Source: Nitrospira sp.
Lineage (GTDB): Bacteria; Nitrospirota; Nitrospiria; Nitrospirales; Nitrospiraceae
Assembly: GCA_022226955.1 (NCBI GenBank)
Contig: CP092079.1
Location: 3,458,282-3,522,281 of the forward strand
Direction of reading: 5' to 3'
Length of the DNA stretch: 64,000 bases
The notes under the pieces: generated by a model
What the model was told of the DNA's origin: nothing
What the model saw: the letters and a program-made list of their open reading frames with translations, nothing else
The model's database searches: none
Part shown: in pieces, positions 9,383 to 17,666 of the stretch
Numbering within the stretch: the first letter of the stretch is position 1
Layout: each line of letters starts with the position of its first letter
Program-made: the position numbers and the translations under genes

Positions 9383-10210
9383 TCAATCTCTTCCTTTTTG
9401 CCACTCCAGCCAAGCCTGGAACCATTGAAAGTCCTGTTCGTAGGCGGCGCCACTCGCGTCGGTCGATTCCTGTCGCTGGTCCAGTTGTGTATAAGTGCGC
9501 GGCCAGTTCTTCTGCCACCAGGACTTCAGTTCATCCGGCGGATAGGGCAGGCCATTGGGATTCAGAATGCCGGCGGCCGCGCAGAGCGGGGCTACGAGCG
9601 GCCAATAGCGGTCCTTCCCCAGCCCGAGGCTGCGGAAATGTTCGCGCAACAAAAAGACGACCCAGAGTTCGGCGCTATGTTTTTTGTTGTGCTTGAACGG
9701 CTGGATCTGTCGAAGCGGCACAGGATCGAACGCTTTGACGATCGACGTATAGTCCGGACCGCCATAGGTTCCTGCGGCTTCAGCGATCCCTTCAACGACG
9801 TTCGCCAGCTCAAGTTCCGTAATCGGTGGCGGACTGAGCCCTTTTCCCTGAGATGCTTCGGACAAAGGACCGGGTGCGGTGAGCAACTCGATCAGCGGCT
9901 TGAGCTCCCGCAAACGAACGGCAGCGGCCTTGAGAATATGTTCCGATTCGAGCCAGTAGTCCGGATCGTTCTTGGTCAACCGTTCGCGGCCCGGCGGCGG
10001 CAGCACGGTCGGCACCCAGTAGCGCATCAGCACGAAGAGGACATAGTCGGCTTGTGCGCCGACCTGGCCAATGCGGTCGAAATGATTGTCAGTCTGAACA
10101 GCTTTGAAGAACGCCTGCGCGCGGTCGAGAACCGCCAGGCGCGCGCCCATCCCGCACCACCAGGCTTCAAGCGCGGACCAATTCATATCAGTTGCCGGCG
10201 GGACCGTCAT
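9383..10210 (-). CDS. Hypothetical protein, 275 residues
   Basis: Not recognised. The protein has no signal peptide or membrane segment. It is rich in Trp (for example SALEAWWCGMGARL, KSWWQKNW and FQWFQAWLEW) and predicted mostly helical by eye. Codon use resembles its neighbours, so it is likely a real cytoplasmic gene. An internal ATG at 10186 (MNWSALE) is an alternative start, since neither has a clear ribosome-binding site. It stands alone, convergent with the zinc-ribbon gene and divergent from gpmA. Confidence 0.6.
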   Translation of the reverse strand: MTVPPATDMNWSALEAWWCGMGARLAVLDRAQAFFKAVQTDNHFDRIGQVGAQADYVLFVLMRYWVPTVLPPPGRERLTKNDPDYWLESEHILKAAAVRLRELKPLIELLTAPGPLSEASQGKGLSPPPITELELANVVEGIAEAAGTYGGPDYTSIVKAFDPVPLRQIQPFKHNKKHSAELWVVFLLREHFRSLGLGKDRYWPLVAPLCAAAGILNPNGLPYPPDELKSWWQKNWPRTYTQLDQRQESTDASGAAYEQDFQWFQAWLEWQKGRD

Positions 10211-10279
10211 GGATGGTCTGTCCCTGCGTGGAGTGAATAAAGCGGCATGGTACTGCCCGTTCCGAATGAAAGCAACGGC

Positions 10280-10307
10280 TTGACTTGATCAGCCGATCCA
10301 GTATTCT
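10280..10307 (+). promoter_or_regulatory. Candidate sigma-70 promoter for gpmA
   Basis: TTGACT at 10280-10285 and TATTCT at 10302-10307 are separated by 16 bases. They lie 40 bases before the chosen gpmA start, which has its own AAAGGAGA-like ribosome site. The -35 box is good, the -10 box moderate. Confidence 0.4.
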
Positions 10308-10347
10308 TGCTGACAAATGGCTGGCGTCATACGAAAAGGAGACGATT

Positions 10348-10953
10348 ATGGCTCGCTTGGTCTTGCTGCGTCACGGTGAATCGCAATGGAATCTGGAAAA
10401 TCGGTTCACCGGCTGGGTCGATGTCCCGCTGTCCCCGCGCGGCATTCAAGAAGCCAAGAATGCCGGCGATAAGCTGCGTGGGTTCACCTTCAACCGGGCA
10501 TTTACTTCGGTGCTCACCCGGGCCAATGAGACGCTGCGTCTGGCGCTGGAGGGCATCGGGCAGCCGGCGATTCCCATCGAGAAGGATAAAGCGCTGAACG
10601 AACGGATGTACGGAGAGCTGCAGGGATTGAACAAGGCCGAAACGGCCAAGAAGTATGGCGACGACCAGGTCAAGATCTGGCGCCGGAGTTTCGATGTGCG
10701 TCCGCCTGGGGGAGAAAGCTTGAAGGATACGGCCGAGCGGGTGCTTCCCTACTACGAAAGCAAGATCAAGCCCTATGTCTTGAAAGACGAAACGATTCTG
10801 ATCGCCGCTCATGGGAACAGCCTGCGCGCCCTGGTCATGGAATTGGAGCAGCTCACGAAGGAACAAGTGCTGGAACTCAACATCCCCACCGGCGCGCCAC
10901 TCCTGTATGAACTCGACAAGAACGGGAAGGTGTTGTCGCACCGGTACCTGTAG
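10348..10953 (+). CDS. gpmA: 2,3-bisphosphoglycerate-dependent phosphoglycerate mutase
   Basis: Interconverts 3- and 2-phosphoglycerate. The 201-residue protein begins MARLVLLRHGESQWN, with the phosphohistidine H9 in the RHG motif. NRFTGWVDVPLS, LNERMYGELQGLNKAE (catalytic Glu) and AAHGNSLRAL (second His) follow. The start at 10348 is preferred over an upstream in-frame codon because it follows an AAAGGAG site and opens directly with the family N-terminus. It is shorter than the E. coli enzyme (about 250 residues), as in the compact bacterial forms. Confidence 0.95.
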   Translation: MARLVLLRHGESQWNLENRFTGWVDVPLSPRGIQEAKNAGDKLRGFTFNRAFTSVLTRANETLRLALEGIGQPAIPIEKDKALNERMYGELQGLNKAETAKKYGDDQVKIWRRSFDVRPPGGESLKDTAERVLPYYESKIKPYVLKDETILIAAHGNSLRALVMELEQLTKEQVLELNIPTGAPLLYELDKNGKVLSHRYL

Positions 10954-10974
10954 GAGCGCACTGGAAGCAGAAAC

Positions 10975-11451
10975 TTAGCTGACGTCGTCGAGCAGTGCCG
11001 CATACTGATTGACCGGCGCATAGTCGATGAGAAGCACGAGCAACTTCTGCCGGTCGTCGGACGACACCACGCCCAGGTCTTCCAAAAGCGTGGCCGCCTC
11101 CGCGCTGAGCCCCATGGGATTTAACCGGTCGTCCATCAATCGTGCATAGTGTTCCCGTCGCTCATCGAGTTCTTGCCGATAGCCATCCCAGCGCTCCAGG
11201 CCGAAGGTCTCAGGCGCCCATTGCGAGGTCACGGATTCGAGCAAGCGGCCGCCGATCAACGCCCGATACTTCTGGAGAATGTGCGCATCGACCGCCGCCA
11301 AAATCCAATAGAGGTTCAACGAGAGAATTTCCCGCGCGAGATCGCGGGCCTGAATCTCGGTAACCTCAATCCCATACTCTTGGATCTGATCGGCCGAGAT
11401 CGGTTTCGGCAGCGCGGCAAAGAGGCCGGTCGCAGCGTCGTTCGGTGTCAT
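10975..11451 (-). CDS. Hypothetical helical protein, 158 residues
   Basis: Not recognised. The protein lacks membrane segments and cysteines after the chosen start. It is rich in Leu, Ala, Asp and Glu and looks all-helical. The start ATG at 11451 (MTPNDAATG) is preferred because GGGGGAG lies about 10 bases upstream; an in-frame codon further upstream has no such site and adds a Cys-rich, unlikely N-terminus. It is convergent with gpmA and divergent from the beta-barrel gene. Confidence 0.6.
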   Translation of the reverse strand: MTPNDAATGLFAALPKPISADQIQEYGIEVTEIQARDLAREILSLNLYWILAAVDAHILQKYRALIGGRLLESVTSQWAPETFGLERWDGYRQELDERREHYARLMDDRLNPMGLSAEAATLLEDLGVVSSDDRQKLLVLLIDYAPVNQYAALLDDVS

Positions 11452-11526
11452 AGCAATACATCTCCCCCAGCAGGTCGATGAGAAAAATCCGAGGGTACTG
11501 CACCTGCCTACTGACACTCAAGCGCC

Positions 11527-11555
11527 TTGTTCGAGTCAAAACGCTATGCTAGATT
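11527..11555 (+). promoter_or_regulatory. Candidate promoter close to the start of the beta-barrel gene
   Basis: TTGTTC at 11527-11532 and TAGATT at 11550-11555 are 17 bases apart. The -10 box ends 6 bases before the ATG at 11562, so transcription from it would begin at or next to the start codon. No ribosome-binding site precedes that ATG. Confidence 0.35.
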
Positions 11556-11561
11556 CCCGGC

Positions 11562-12137
11562 ATGCGTTCACCATCCGCCTTTGCGCCGAGCACTCGCCCG
11601 CGCCGCTTTCTCGGACTATTCGCGCTGACCATTCTGATGTGGAGCAGTCTCTTCCCTGGGCACGTCCGCGCAGATGAGAACCGGTGGGGATTTGGGTCGG
11701 ACCTCGGACTGACGACCGGCACCGTGGATGGAACCGTCTTCGCCCTGGGATTCAATATCGACTACTATGCCGACCGGAACTTTTCCTTCGGACCGATGAT
11801 GCAGATCAGCCCCACCGGCAATCTCTTTCAGGTTGCGTTTGCTGGAGTCGGGAAATATCACCTTCGACTGAATAACGGCATCAACCTTGTCCCCTTCACT
11901 GGCATCGGGCTTATCCACGCCGATCTGGACCGCGGCGCCGGCCCCGCGCACATCAATCGAAACGACACCAGTTGGTACATTCCCCTCGGCCTCTCGCTGG
12001 AGTATCAGGTCATTCACAACATCGCGCTATCCTCGACGCTGATGGTGAACCTCCACGATATCAATCTTCAGCCCTCTCTGCCGGAGAAAGACCACACCAG
12101 CATCAGCCTGATGTTTGGCTTCCGTTGGGGACCGTAG
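11562..12137 (+). CDS. Outer-membrane beta-barrel protein
   Basis: A 191-residue secreted protein. A basic N-terminus and hydrophobic stretch end in a signal-peptidase site near VRADENRWG. The mature part shows alternating aromatic/polar strands (GFGSDLGLTTG, FNIDYYADRNFSFGPMM, GKYHLRLNNGINLVPF) and ends in FGFRWGP, as expected for a small barrel of the OmpW/OMP_b-brl type with about eight strands. The terminal aromatic pattern supports BAM-dependent assembly. Substrate and role unknown. Confidence 0.7.
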   Translation: MRSPSAFAPSTRPRRFLGLFALTILMWSSLFPGHVRADENRWGFGSDLGLTTGTVDGTVFALGFNIDYYADRNFSFGPMMQISPTGNLFQVAFAGVGKYHLRLNNGINLVPFTGIGLIHADLDRGAGPAHINRNDTSWYIPLGLSLEYQVIHNIALSSTLMVNLHDINLQPSLPEKDHTSISLMFGFRWGP

Positions 12138-12254
12138 CCGAACCATCACCGCCTCCCTGCACGCACCTCAGCGCGCAGCAATGCCCTCTAGACAAATCAA
12201 CAGGCCAGCGCCTGTTCGCCTTTTCTCAGATTAAGAAAAATTGTCGATGGAGAA

Positions 12255-13277
12255 CTACGCGACTTTGGCGGGCTGCCAGCGCAGGCCGACGCTGAGCAGT
12301 TCCTGAAGCAGATCTTTGTAGCTATAGTCGGCTTTTTCGGCGGAATCGGCAAAATCCTCGGCCTGCGCGATTTGCGGATTGGGATTGGCTTCGAGCACGT
12401 AGATTTTCCCCTCCGCATCCATGCGCACGTCGATTCGCGCATACCCGCTGAGGCCTAATGCCTGATAAACTTGTTTGGCGATATGTTGAATCTCTTCGGC
12501 CTTGCCGGCCGGAAGATTCTTCGCCTCTTCCGATATGATGTCGTACTTCTCCTGATACTTTTGACTCCATTTGACTCGCTGTGTGGCAATCCGCCTGGCA
12601 TCGTCAGGAAGGTTGTCCATGACCAGCTCCCAGACCGGCAACACTTGGATATGGCTATTGCCCATCACCCCGACATAAAATTCCCGCCCCTCGATATACT
12701 GTTCCACCAAGGCGCCGGTCCCAACGCTTTGATGGATGAACGCAACCCGCTCTTTGAACTTGTCATCGTCTTCCACGATCGAGGCCTGGGAAATCCCCAG
12801 CGACGCCTCTTCGCTAATGGATTTGACGATAAGAGGAAACGTTAATTCTTTGGGTCGCTTGGCGACCCGACCGCGCGGCACGACAACGAAGTCGGGATAG
12901 GGAATCTGATGATAGGACAGAACTTTTTTCGTCAGCGCTTTGTCGCGCGCCAACATAAGCCCGCGAGGATTGCACCCGGTATAGGGCACATGCAGCAACT
13001 CAAGGTAGGACACCACATTCTGGTCATACACCGAGACCCCGTCGAATTCCTCCAATAGATTGAAGGCAATGTGCGGACGCCATTCTTCGACGGCTCTCCG
13101 AATCACTCCCAAGTCGCTCTTGACTCCCAGCGGGTGCACTTCGTGCCCCAATTCCCTCAGTGTCGACACCACATCATATTCCGTCTTCCATCCGACCTTG
13201 CTCAGGTCTTGGCCGTTCAGCTCATCCGGCGGCACCAGGTCTTCATGCATCAGCACGAGAATGCGCAGTCTCTTCAT
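12255..13277 (-). CDS. ATP-grasp ligase of the D-Ala-D-Ala ligase type
   Basis: A 340-residue ATP-grasp enzyme. After an N-terminal pre-ATP-grasp domain (NLLEEFDGVSVYDQN, VPYTGCNP), FPLIVKSISEEASLGI contains the ATP-binding lysine region. EQYIEGREFYVGVMG and YARIDVRMDAEGKIYVLEANPNP carry the Mg-binding acidic/Asn residues. Its fold matches D-alanine-D-alanine ligase, but the gene is not near mur/ddl genes. Its start overlaps the stop of the upstream metallopeptidase gene by 4 bases. The start at 13277 (MKRLRILVL) is set by that overlap. It probably joins an amino acid or peptide to a carboxylate; the substrate is unknown. Confidence 0.8.
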   Translation of the reverse strand: MKRLRILVLMHEDLVPPDELNGQDLSKVGWKTEYDVVSTLRELGHEVHPLGVKSDLGVIRRAVEEWRPHIAFNLLEEFDGVSVYDQNVVSYLELLHVPYTGCNPRGLMLARDKALTKKVLSYHQIPYPDFVVVPRGRVAKRPKELTFPLIVKSISEEASLGISQASIVEDDDKFKERVAFIHQSVGTGALVEQYIEGREFYVGVMGNSHIQVLPVWELVMDNLPDDARRIATQRVKWSQKYQEKYDIISEEAKNLPAGKAEEIQHIAKQVYQALGLSGYARIDVRMDAEGKIYVLEANPNPQIAQAEDFADSAEKADYSYKDLLQELLSVGLRWQPAKVA

Positions 13278-14335
13278 AGTGCCACCCGATGACGACCGCT
13301 GCGCAAATAATTCATCGTGTGCACCGTCAACAGGATAGTGAAATCCAGCTTGGCTTGGTCTTCCGCCGCCGACACACGAAGATCCAATTGGCGGCATCGT
13401 TTGATCATATCCTCCAACACCTGGTCGATCGTGTACTGATACTCTCCGGTCCAACTTGCAACTTTACGGCGCACTTCTCGTCGAAACCGGTTGAGAAACG
13501 CCGCGGCACTGGGCTTGCCCGATTGCGCGCCCCCTTCAGAAAACAACCGCTTGAGGTCGGGATCGTAGAGGAGGGAATGTTCCACACCATAATGCGCGCG
13601 TTTCTGCGCGTAATGTTCACGGAGCGTCTTCTTGAGACTGGGAAGCGGATCGATTTCGTCGGTGGTCGAAACGGCCGGCTCAACCTCGGCCAACTCCTGC
13701 ATAATCGCATCGACATAGTTCAACTTTTTCAGCACCGGCCACCCGCGATACCGGTCGTGCCATGTGGAGTCGGGTGTCAACCACACCGCAAACGTCTCCG
13801 CAAAATCTTCGTCCGGATGGCTCTGGGCGTACCACACATCGAGATGCCGGACGAAACTCCGGCTGTACGGCCTGGGGCTGTAATATTTTGGATAGGCCTG
13901 GGACGACTTACCGAAGATCGCTTGTCTTGTGCGGCGGCGGCGGATCCGATAGGCATTTTCAATCGCGTGGCCGGCTTCATGCCGCAAAATACGCAGACAC
14001 CAATCGGGCGTCCCCCCTTCAACTTCAAGCATCTGCGCCAGCTCCAGTTTGGCCAGACGCGGATGCGCCAGATAGAACGGAATTGCAATGCCCGGCACAC
14101 CGTCCGGCGTGAACCATTCATTCGACAGCCAATAGTGCGGGCGAAATCGCAAGCTTCGAGACTCCAATTCACGGTCCAACTCGGCAATCGGCCCCTCCAG
14201 AAAACTGCCCTTGATCTCCAGATTGAGCCGGCCAATCGGTAAATCCAGCAACTGGTCGTCAGACCATCCGACCCACTCAGGGTCAAGCATGTCCCCTGCA
14301 GGATGTTTGGTTATCTCAAGAGCGGATCGATTCAT
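13274..14335 (-). CDS. Putative zinc-binding metallopeptidase
   Basis: A 353-residue protein without a signal peptide. ILRHEAGHAIENAY places an HExxH zinc motif at 119-123. About 50 residues later HPDEDFAETFAVWL supplies Glu176 or Glu180 as probable third ligand, a gluzincin-type layout seen in the 'putative zinc-binding metallopeptidase' families. The ligands needed for catalysis are present. It is translationally coupled (4-base overlap) to the ATP-grasp ligase, so the two may process the same peptide or peptidoglycan-like substrate. The start at 14335 (MNRSALEI) is the best guess; 14353 is an alternative. Confidence 0.75.
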   Translation of the reverse strand: MNRSALEITKHPAGDMLDPEWVGWSDDQLLDLPIGRLNLEIKGSFLEGPIAELDRELESRSLRFRPHYWLSNEWFTPDGVPGIAIPFYLAHPRLAKLELAQMLEVEGGTPDWCLRILRHEAGHAIENAYRIRRRRTRQAIFGKSSQAYPKYYSPRPYSRSFVRHLDVWYAQSHPDEDFAETFAVWLTPDSTWHDRYRGWPVLKKLNYVDAIMQELAEVEPAVSTTDEIDPLPSLKKTLREHYAQKRAHYGVEHSLLYDPDLKRLFSEGGAQSGKPSAAAFLNRFRREVRRKVASWTGEYQYTIDQVLEDMIKRCRQLDLRVSAAEDQAKLDFTILLTVHTMNYLRSGRHRVAL

Positions 14336-14698
14336 CGTGCAACCGTCTCGCATATGCTCATCACCATGCTCGCCGTACTTGAAAAACTATAGCATTCAAA
14401 GCGGAATTCGTCGGCCACTGGGCATGACCTCGCCGGTGCATGACAAAAGAGCGGAATATTTTGTCACTGAACGTACAGGAATGAACCGCGGAGCGAAAGT
14501 CCTGCGTCAAAAATTATAGTAGCGTGGCACTCGTGAGTCACAACTGCGGCAAGATGGACTTGCCTCGGATCTCTGTTTTGTTCCCATTCAAAATGCGCTT
14601 CCTGTCGATCAAGAAGCGATTTCATCGAATGATGCGCCACACCCATCCTCTCTCGAATCCATCGACAGGCGCGCAAGTGAGCGGGTACAATCGCGGCC
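14336..14698. other. Intergenic region between metallopeptidase and ttcA
   Basis: About 360 bases between divergent genes. No supported coding sequence is seen. A minus-strand reading frame across 14464-14715 lacks a ribosome site and family features. The right end holds the candidate ttcA promoter. The left end must hold the promoter of the metallopeptidase/ligase pair, which was not identified. Confidence 0.5.
14662..14691 (+). promoter_or_regulatory. Candidate promoter giving a leaderless ttcA mRNA
   Basis: TCGACA at 14662-14667 (5 of 6 to consensus) and TACAAT at 14686-14691 (5 of 6) are 18 bases apart. Only 7 bases separate the -10 box from the ATG at 14699. There is no ribosome-binding site between them, so the transcript would start at the start codon. 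Confidence 0.5.
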
Positions 14699-15568
14699 AT
14701 GCCGCTCACACCCATTCGCCCAATGCCTCCGGTAAAGCTGGACGAGGAAACCGAAAAACTCCAGACCCGGCTCTGCCACCTGGTCGGTCAAGCCATTGCC
14801 GACTATCGACTGATTGAAGACGGAGACAAGGTCATGGTCTGCCTCTCCGGGGGGAAAGACAGCTATGGCCTCCTCGACATCCTGCTGGTGCTGCAACAGC
14901 GGGCGCCGATCCACTTCGATCTCGTCGCGGTGAACTTGGACCAAAAGCAGCCCGGCTTCCCCGCGCATATCCTTCCCGAATATCTAACCGGCCGGGGCAT
15001 TCCCTTTCACATTGAAACACGCGACACGTACTCCATCGTGAAACGCCTGATCCCGGAAGGCCAGACAACCTGTTCGCTCTGCTCTCGGCTCAGACGAGGG
15101 CACCTCTATCGCATCGCATCCGAGCTGGGCGCCACCAAGATCGCACTCGGCCACCACCGTGACGATATTAATGAAACACTCTTTCTGAATCTCCTGTACG
15201 CGGGCAAGCTCAAAGCCATGCCGCCTAAACTCCGCTCGAAAGACGGCCGCCATCTTGTGATCCGCCCGCTGGCTTTCGTAAAGGAGACAGACCTGGCCAG
15301 ATACGCGGAGCTCCGCGGATTCCCAATCATCCCTTGCGATTTGTGCGGGTCTCAGGAGGATCTGAAGAGAAAGGAGGTGAAGGCGCGGCTCCGTCAGTGG
15401 GAAACACAAGCGCCAGGCTGCTCTGACAGCATTGCGGCGGCAATTGCCAATGTTGCACCGGCGCTCCTCATGGATCAACGTCTCTTCGATTTTCAAACGC
15501 TTCGCACGGCGCAAGAGAGTACCGGCGAAGGCGACATCTGGCTGGATGCAGAGATCCATTCACCGTAG
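14699..15568 (+). CDS. ttcA: tRNA 2-thiocytidine(32) synthetase TtcA
   Basis: ATP-dependent thiolation of cytidine 32 in certain tRNAs, using an oxygen-sensitive Fe-S cluster. The 289-residue protein has the PP-loop [10 protein letters not shown] (SGGKDS 50-55). Two CxxC pairs follow: C125/C128 (TTCSLCSR) and C213/C216 (PCDLCGS). The [10 protein letters not shown] motif is also present. TtcA substrates include arginine tRNAs, and a tRNA-Arg gene lies 4 kb away, although linkage is probably incidental. The start is fixed by alignment with the family N-terminus and by a -10 box placed directly before it. Confidence 0.94.
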   Translation: MPLTPIRPMPPVKLDEETEKLQTRLCHLVGQAIADYRLIEDGDKVMVCLSGGKDSYGLLDILLVLQQRAPIHFDLVAVNLDQKQPGFPAHILPEYLTGRGIPFHIETRDTYSIVKRLIPEGQTTCSLCSRLRRGHLYRIASELGATKIALGHHRDDINETLFLNLLYAGKLKAMPPKLRSKDGRHLVIRPLAFVKETDLARYAELRGFPIIPCDLCGSQEDLKRKEVKARLRQWETQAPGCSDSIAAAIANVAPALLMDQRLFDFQTLRTAQESTGEGDIWLDAEIHSP

Positions 15569-15584
15569 TAGCTCCACAAAGAGC

Positions 15585-16064
15585 TTGTGCCATTCAGAGG
15601 ACCAACTCGCTTCAGATGGCGCCAAAGGGATAGGCCAATTGCGCGATGCTGACAATGACGAGCGATCCGATCCGCCCCTGTGGACGATGGGATTGGCCGT
15701 CCTCCTCATCCTCGCTGTCCCCTTGGTCCTGTATTCGCTTGCACCGTCAGGTCCCCTGCGCGCAGGAGACACTATTTTCTCTCAGGGGCAGCAGCGCGTA
15801 TACGTTGCTGCTCCTGAGGCAGCGGTAGAACTTCAGCCGCGGGCAACCTGCCTGCTCGATCCCAATGCCCCTCTCATCATTCTCGAATTGCAGGACGAGC
15901 GAGGGAAAGACAATCTGCTTGCTACAGTACAAGGCAATCCTGTTTCTGAATGGCCATTCTGTCCATCCCACACTCGGGTACTCATGAACGCCCATCAGAT
16001 TGTCCAGAAGCCTGATCCATGGGATGCGCCAAAACGCGGACTGGCGTGGGTTTTCGGAAAATGA
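15585..16064 (+). CDS. Hypothetical single-pass membrane or secreted protein
   Basis: Not recognised. The frame has a hydrophobic segment (WTMGLAVLLILAVPLVLYSL) followed by a hydrophilic extracytoplasmic part of about 100 residues with two Cys (TCLLDP, PFCPSH) that could form a disulfide. Two starts are possible: TTG at 15585, 16 bases after ttcA, giving 159 residues with a short cytoplasmic lead; or ATG at 15687, giving 125 residues that start at the membrane segment. Neither has a strong ribosome site. Likely co-transcribed with ttcA. Confidence 0.5.
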   Translation: MCHSEDQLASDGAKGIGQLRDADNDERSDPPLWTMGLAVLLILAVPLVLYSLAPSGPLRAGDTIFSQGQQRVYVAAPEAAVELQPRATCLLDPNAPLIILELQDERGKDNLLATVQGNPVSEWPFCPSHTRVLMNAHQIVQKPDPWDAPKRGLAWVFGK

Positions 16065-16078
16065 CGGGAGGACTCGCG

Positions 16079-16621
16079 TCAGGGCTTCAGCTTTGACACA
16101 AACTGCTTCCGAAACTTAGCGACCTTGGGGCTGACCACAAACTGGCAGTAGCCTTGAAACGGATTTCTGGCAAAGTATTCTTGGTGGTATCGTTCAGCTT
16201 CGTACCACGCTGTCGCAGCAACGATCTCTGTAACGACCGGGTTAGGATATAGCCCTTGGGCTGTAACCGCGGCTCTGACCGCTTCGGCTACCTGCCGCTG
16301 CTCGGGGGAATGGTAGAAAATTGCGGAACGATACTGCGTGCCTTCGTCATTGCCCTGGCGATTCAACGTCGTGGGATCGTGGATCGCAAAAAATATTTCG
16401 ACCAGCTCCCGGCAAGAGATGAGCATCGGATCATAGGTAACACGCACCGCTTCGGCATGGCCTGTCCGTCCACCACACACCGCTTCATACGAAGGATTCT
16501 CAAGAGCGCCGCCGATATAACCGGATTCGACTGAAAGGACACCATTGGTTTGGTCGTACACTGCCTCCAAACACCAAAAGCATCCGCCCGCCAGAGTGAT
16601 GACTTCGGTTACGGGGCTCAT
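16079..16621 (-). CDS. msrA: Peptide-methionine (S)-S-oxide reductase
   Basis: Repairs methionine-S-sulfoxide in proteins. The 180-residue protein carries the catalytic motif GGCFWC with Cys14 near the N-terminus, then the family stretches SGYIGG, TGHAEAVRVTYDP and GTQYRSAIFYHS. No signal peptide is seen, so it acts in the cytoplasm. Resolving cysteines of the C-terminal type are not evident; C17 and the internal Cys residues are the candidates. It is followed downstream by the convergent hypothetical gene at 15585-16064. Confidence 0.96.
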   Translation of the reverse strand: MSPVTEVITLAGGCFWCLEAVYDQTNGVLSVESGYIGGALENPSYEAVCGGRTGHAEAVRVTYDPMLISCRELVEIFFAIHDPTTLNRQGNDEGTQYRSAIFYHSPEQRQVAEAVRAAVTAQGLYPNPVVTEIVAATAWYEAERYHQEYFARNPFQGYCQFVVSPKVAKFRKQFVSKLKP

Positions 16622-16703
16622 CGCGTTGCCATCCTTCCTCCCCGCTCCAATCGTCTGCTTCCGAATCGTTCACTTGCCGTCATGGCATCGGCTCTCCGGC
16701 CTG

Positions 16704-16865
16704 CTAGTCGTCTTCTTCCTCTTCAATATCTTCAATGCCTTCATAGCTCATTTCAGGAAATGCGGCAGCAGCCTTTTCGCAAGCCGTTTCTATCATCTCC
16801 TCAGCATCTTCAGCCGAATCCGCGTTGACCAAAAATTTAACTGTAACCGCATACCGTTGCTCCAC
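16704..16865 (-). CDS. Small acidic protein, 53 residues
   Basis: This short gene starts at GTG (16865) with GAAAGGAG six bases upstream, an ideal ribosome site, and ends with TAG. The product begins with a strand-like VEQRYAVTVKFLVNAD and continues as an amphipathic helix (DSAEDAEEMIETACEKAAAA). It ends in a run of Glu and Asp (IEDIEEEEDD). The pattern beta strand, helix, acidic tail suggests a small folded cytoplasmic protein, perhaps a partner or inhibitor. Family unknown. It lies upstream of msrA on the same strand, 82 bases away, so the two could share a transcript. Confidence 0.65.
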   Translation of the reverse strand: MEQRYAVTVKFLVNADSAEDAEEMIETACEKAAAAFPEMSYEGIEDIEEEEDD

Positions 16866-16971
16866 TCCACGCTCCTTTCGATTCCCTTGAAAAAATGAAA
16901 AGACTGAGAACGAGGGTCACGAAGAGACTCTCCGTTTCATCCTGTCTGTTGCCGGTACTTTGTTACAGCAA

Positions 16972-17001
16972 GAGGGGGCATGTCAATCGGTAGTCCCCCT
17001 C
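16972..17001. terminator. Candidate hairpin downstream of the PilZ gene
   Basis: GAGGGGG at 16972-16978 pairs with CCCCCTC at 16995-17001 over a 16-base loop. On the minus strand it lies 160 bases after the PilZ stop and before the 53-residue gene. There is no clean T-run on either side, so terminator function is uncertain. Confidence 0.3.
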
Positions 17002-17161
17002 ATAATATCTGAACTCCCAACTAGCCGCTTACGCTGACAGGGAACCGCCCCGCGACGGTAGGAGCTCAGCCGAGGGTGTCTGGCCCAGTAGTGAGATGGA
17101 GAAAGAAGGAAAATCCGGCGCGGATTCGCATCGAACTTGATGGATGTCTAACGACGAGCGG

Positions 17162-17623
17162 TCAGACTTGCTGGTCCTGTTCAATCTTGCTGATAATCGC
17201 AGCGATTTTATCCTGCTCTCCTGACCTGATACGTGTGAACGCCAATCCGAAGATCTTTCCATCAACCCAGCGGACGATCGCTTCATCGATCATGACCGGC
17301 CAATCGAGATCAGGAATATGGAGACGACATTCAAACTTATCCCCCAGGCCGACTACCGTTCCACTTTCGATCTTGCACCCCCCGACGGACAGATCGAGCG
17401 TTCGTCCATTTCCTTCATGGAGGCCGCCCGAGAACGTGCTTCGAAACTGCGTGGTAAAGCGCGGTTGATTCCGACGTTCATCGGGATTCGAGCGTTCAGA
17501 TTCCTCTGACTTTTTTCCAGACTTGAACAGCGCGGCCATTTTTTTCATCGCTGGAATTGACATATCGGTAAGCTGCGTGGCGGTTTTACGAAAAGGGCTC
17601 TCTGGCAAGGCGTCCTTCGGCAT
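17162..17623 (-). CDS. PilZ-domain protein
   Basis: A 153-residue cytoplasmic protein. A PilZ domain occupies roughly residues 50-150: the c-di-GMP motif RRNQPRF (RxxxR) is followed by TLDLSVGGCKIES (D/NxSxxG). Both halves of the binding signature are present, so c-di-GMP binding is likely. The N-terminal 45 residues are basic and probably flexible. It starts 43 bases after the Pal gene on the same strand, suggesting co-transcription with an envelope protein. Internal Met codons at residues 21 and 26 are alternative starts. Confidence 0.85.
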   Translation of the reverse strand: MPKDALPESPFRKTATQLTDMSIPAMKKMAALFKSGKKSEESERSNPDERRNQPRFTTQFRSTFSGGLHEGNGRTLDLSVGGCKIESGTVVGLGDKFECRLHIPDLDWPVMIDEAIVRWVDGKIFGLAFTRIRSGEQDKIAAIISKIEQDQQV

Positions 17624-17666
17624 GATTTCAGGAAGGACGCCTCACGATGGTCCTGGCTCAACTCTT

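Noticed and set aside
14464-14715. 83-residue minus-strand frame between metallopeptidase and ttcA
   Set aside because: No ribosome site, overlaps the ttcA start and promoter, and no protein-like pattern.
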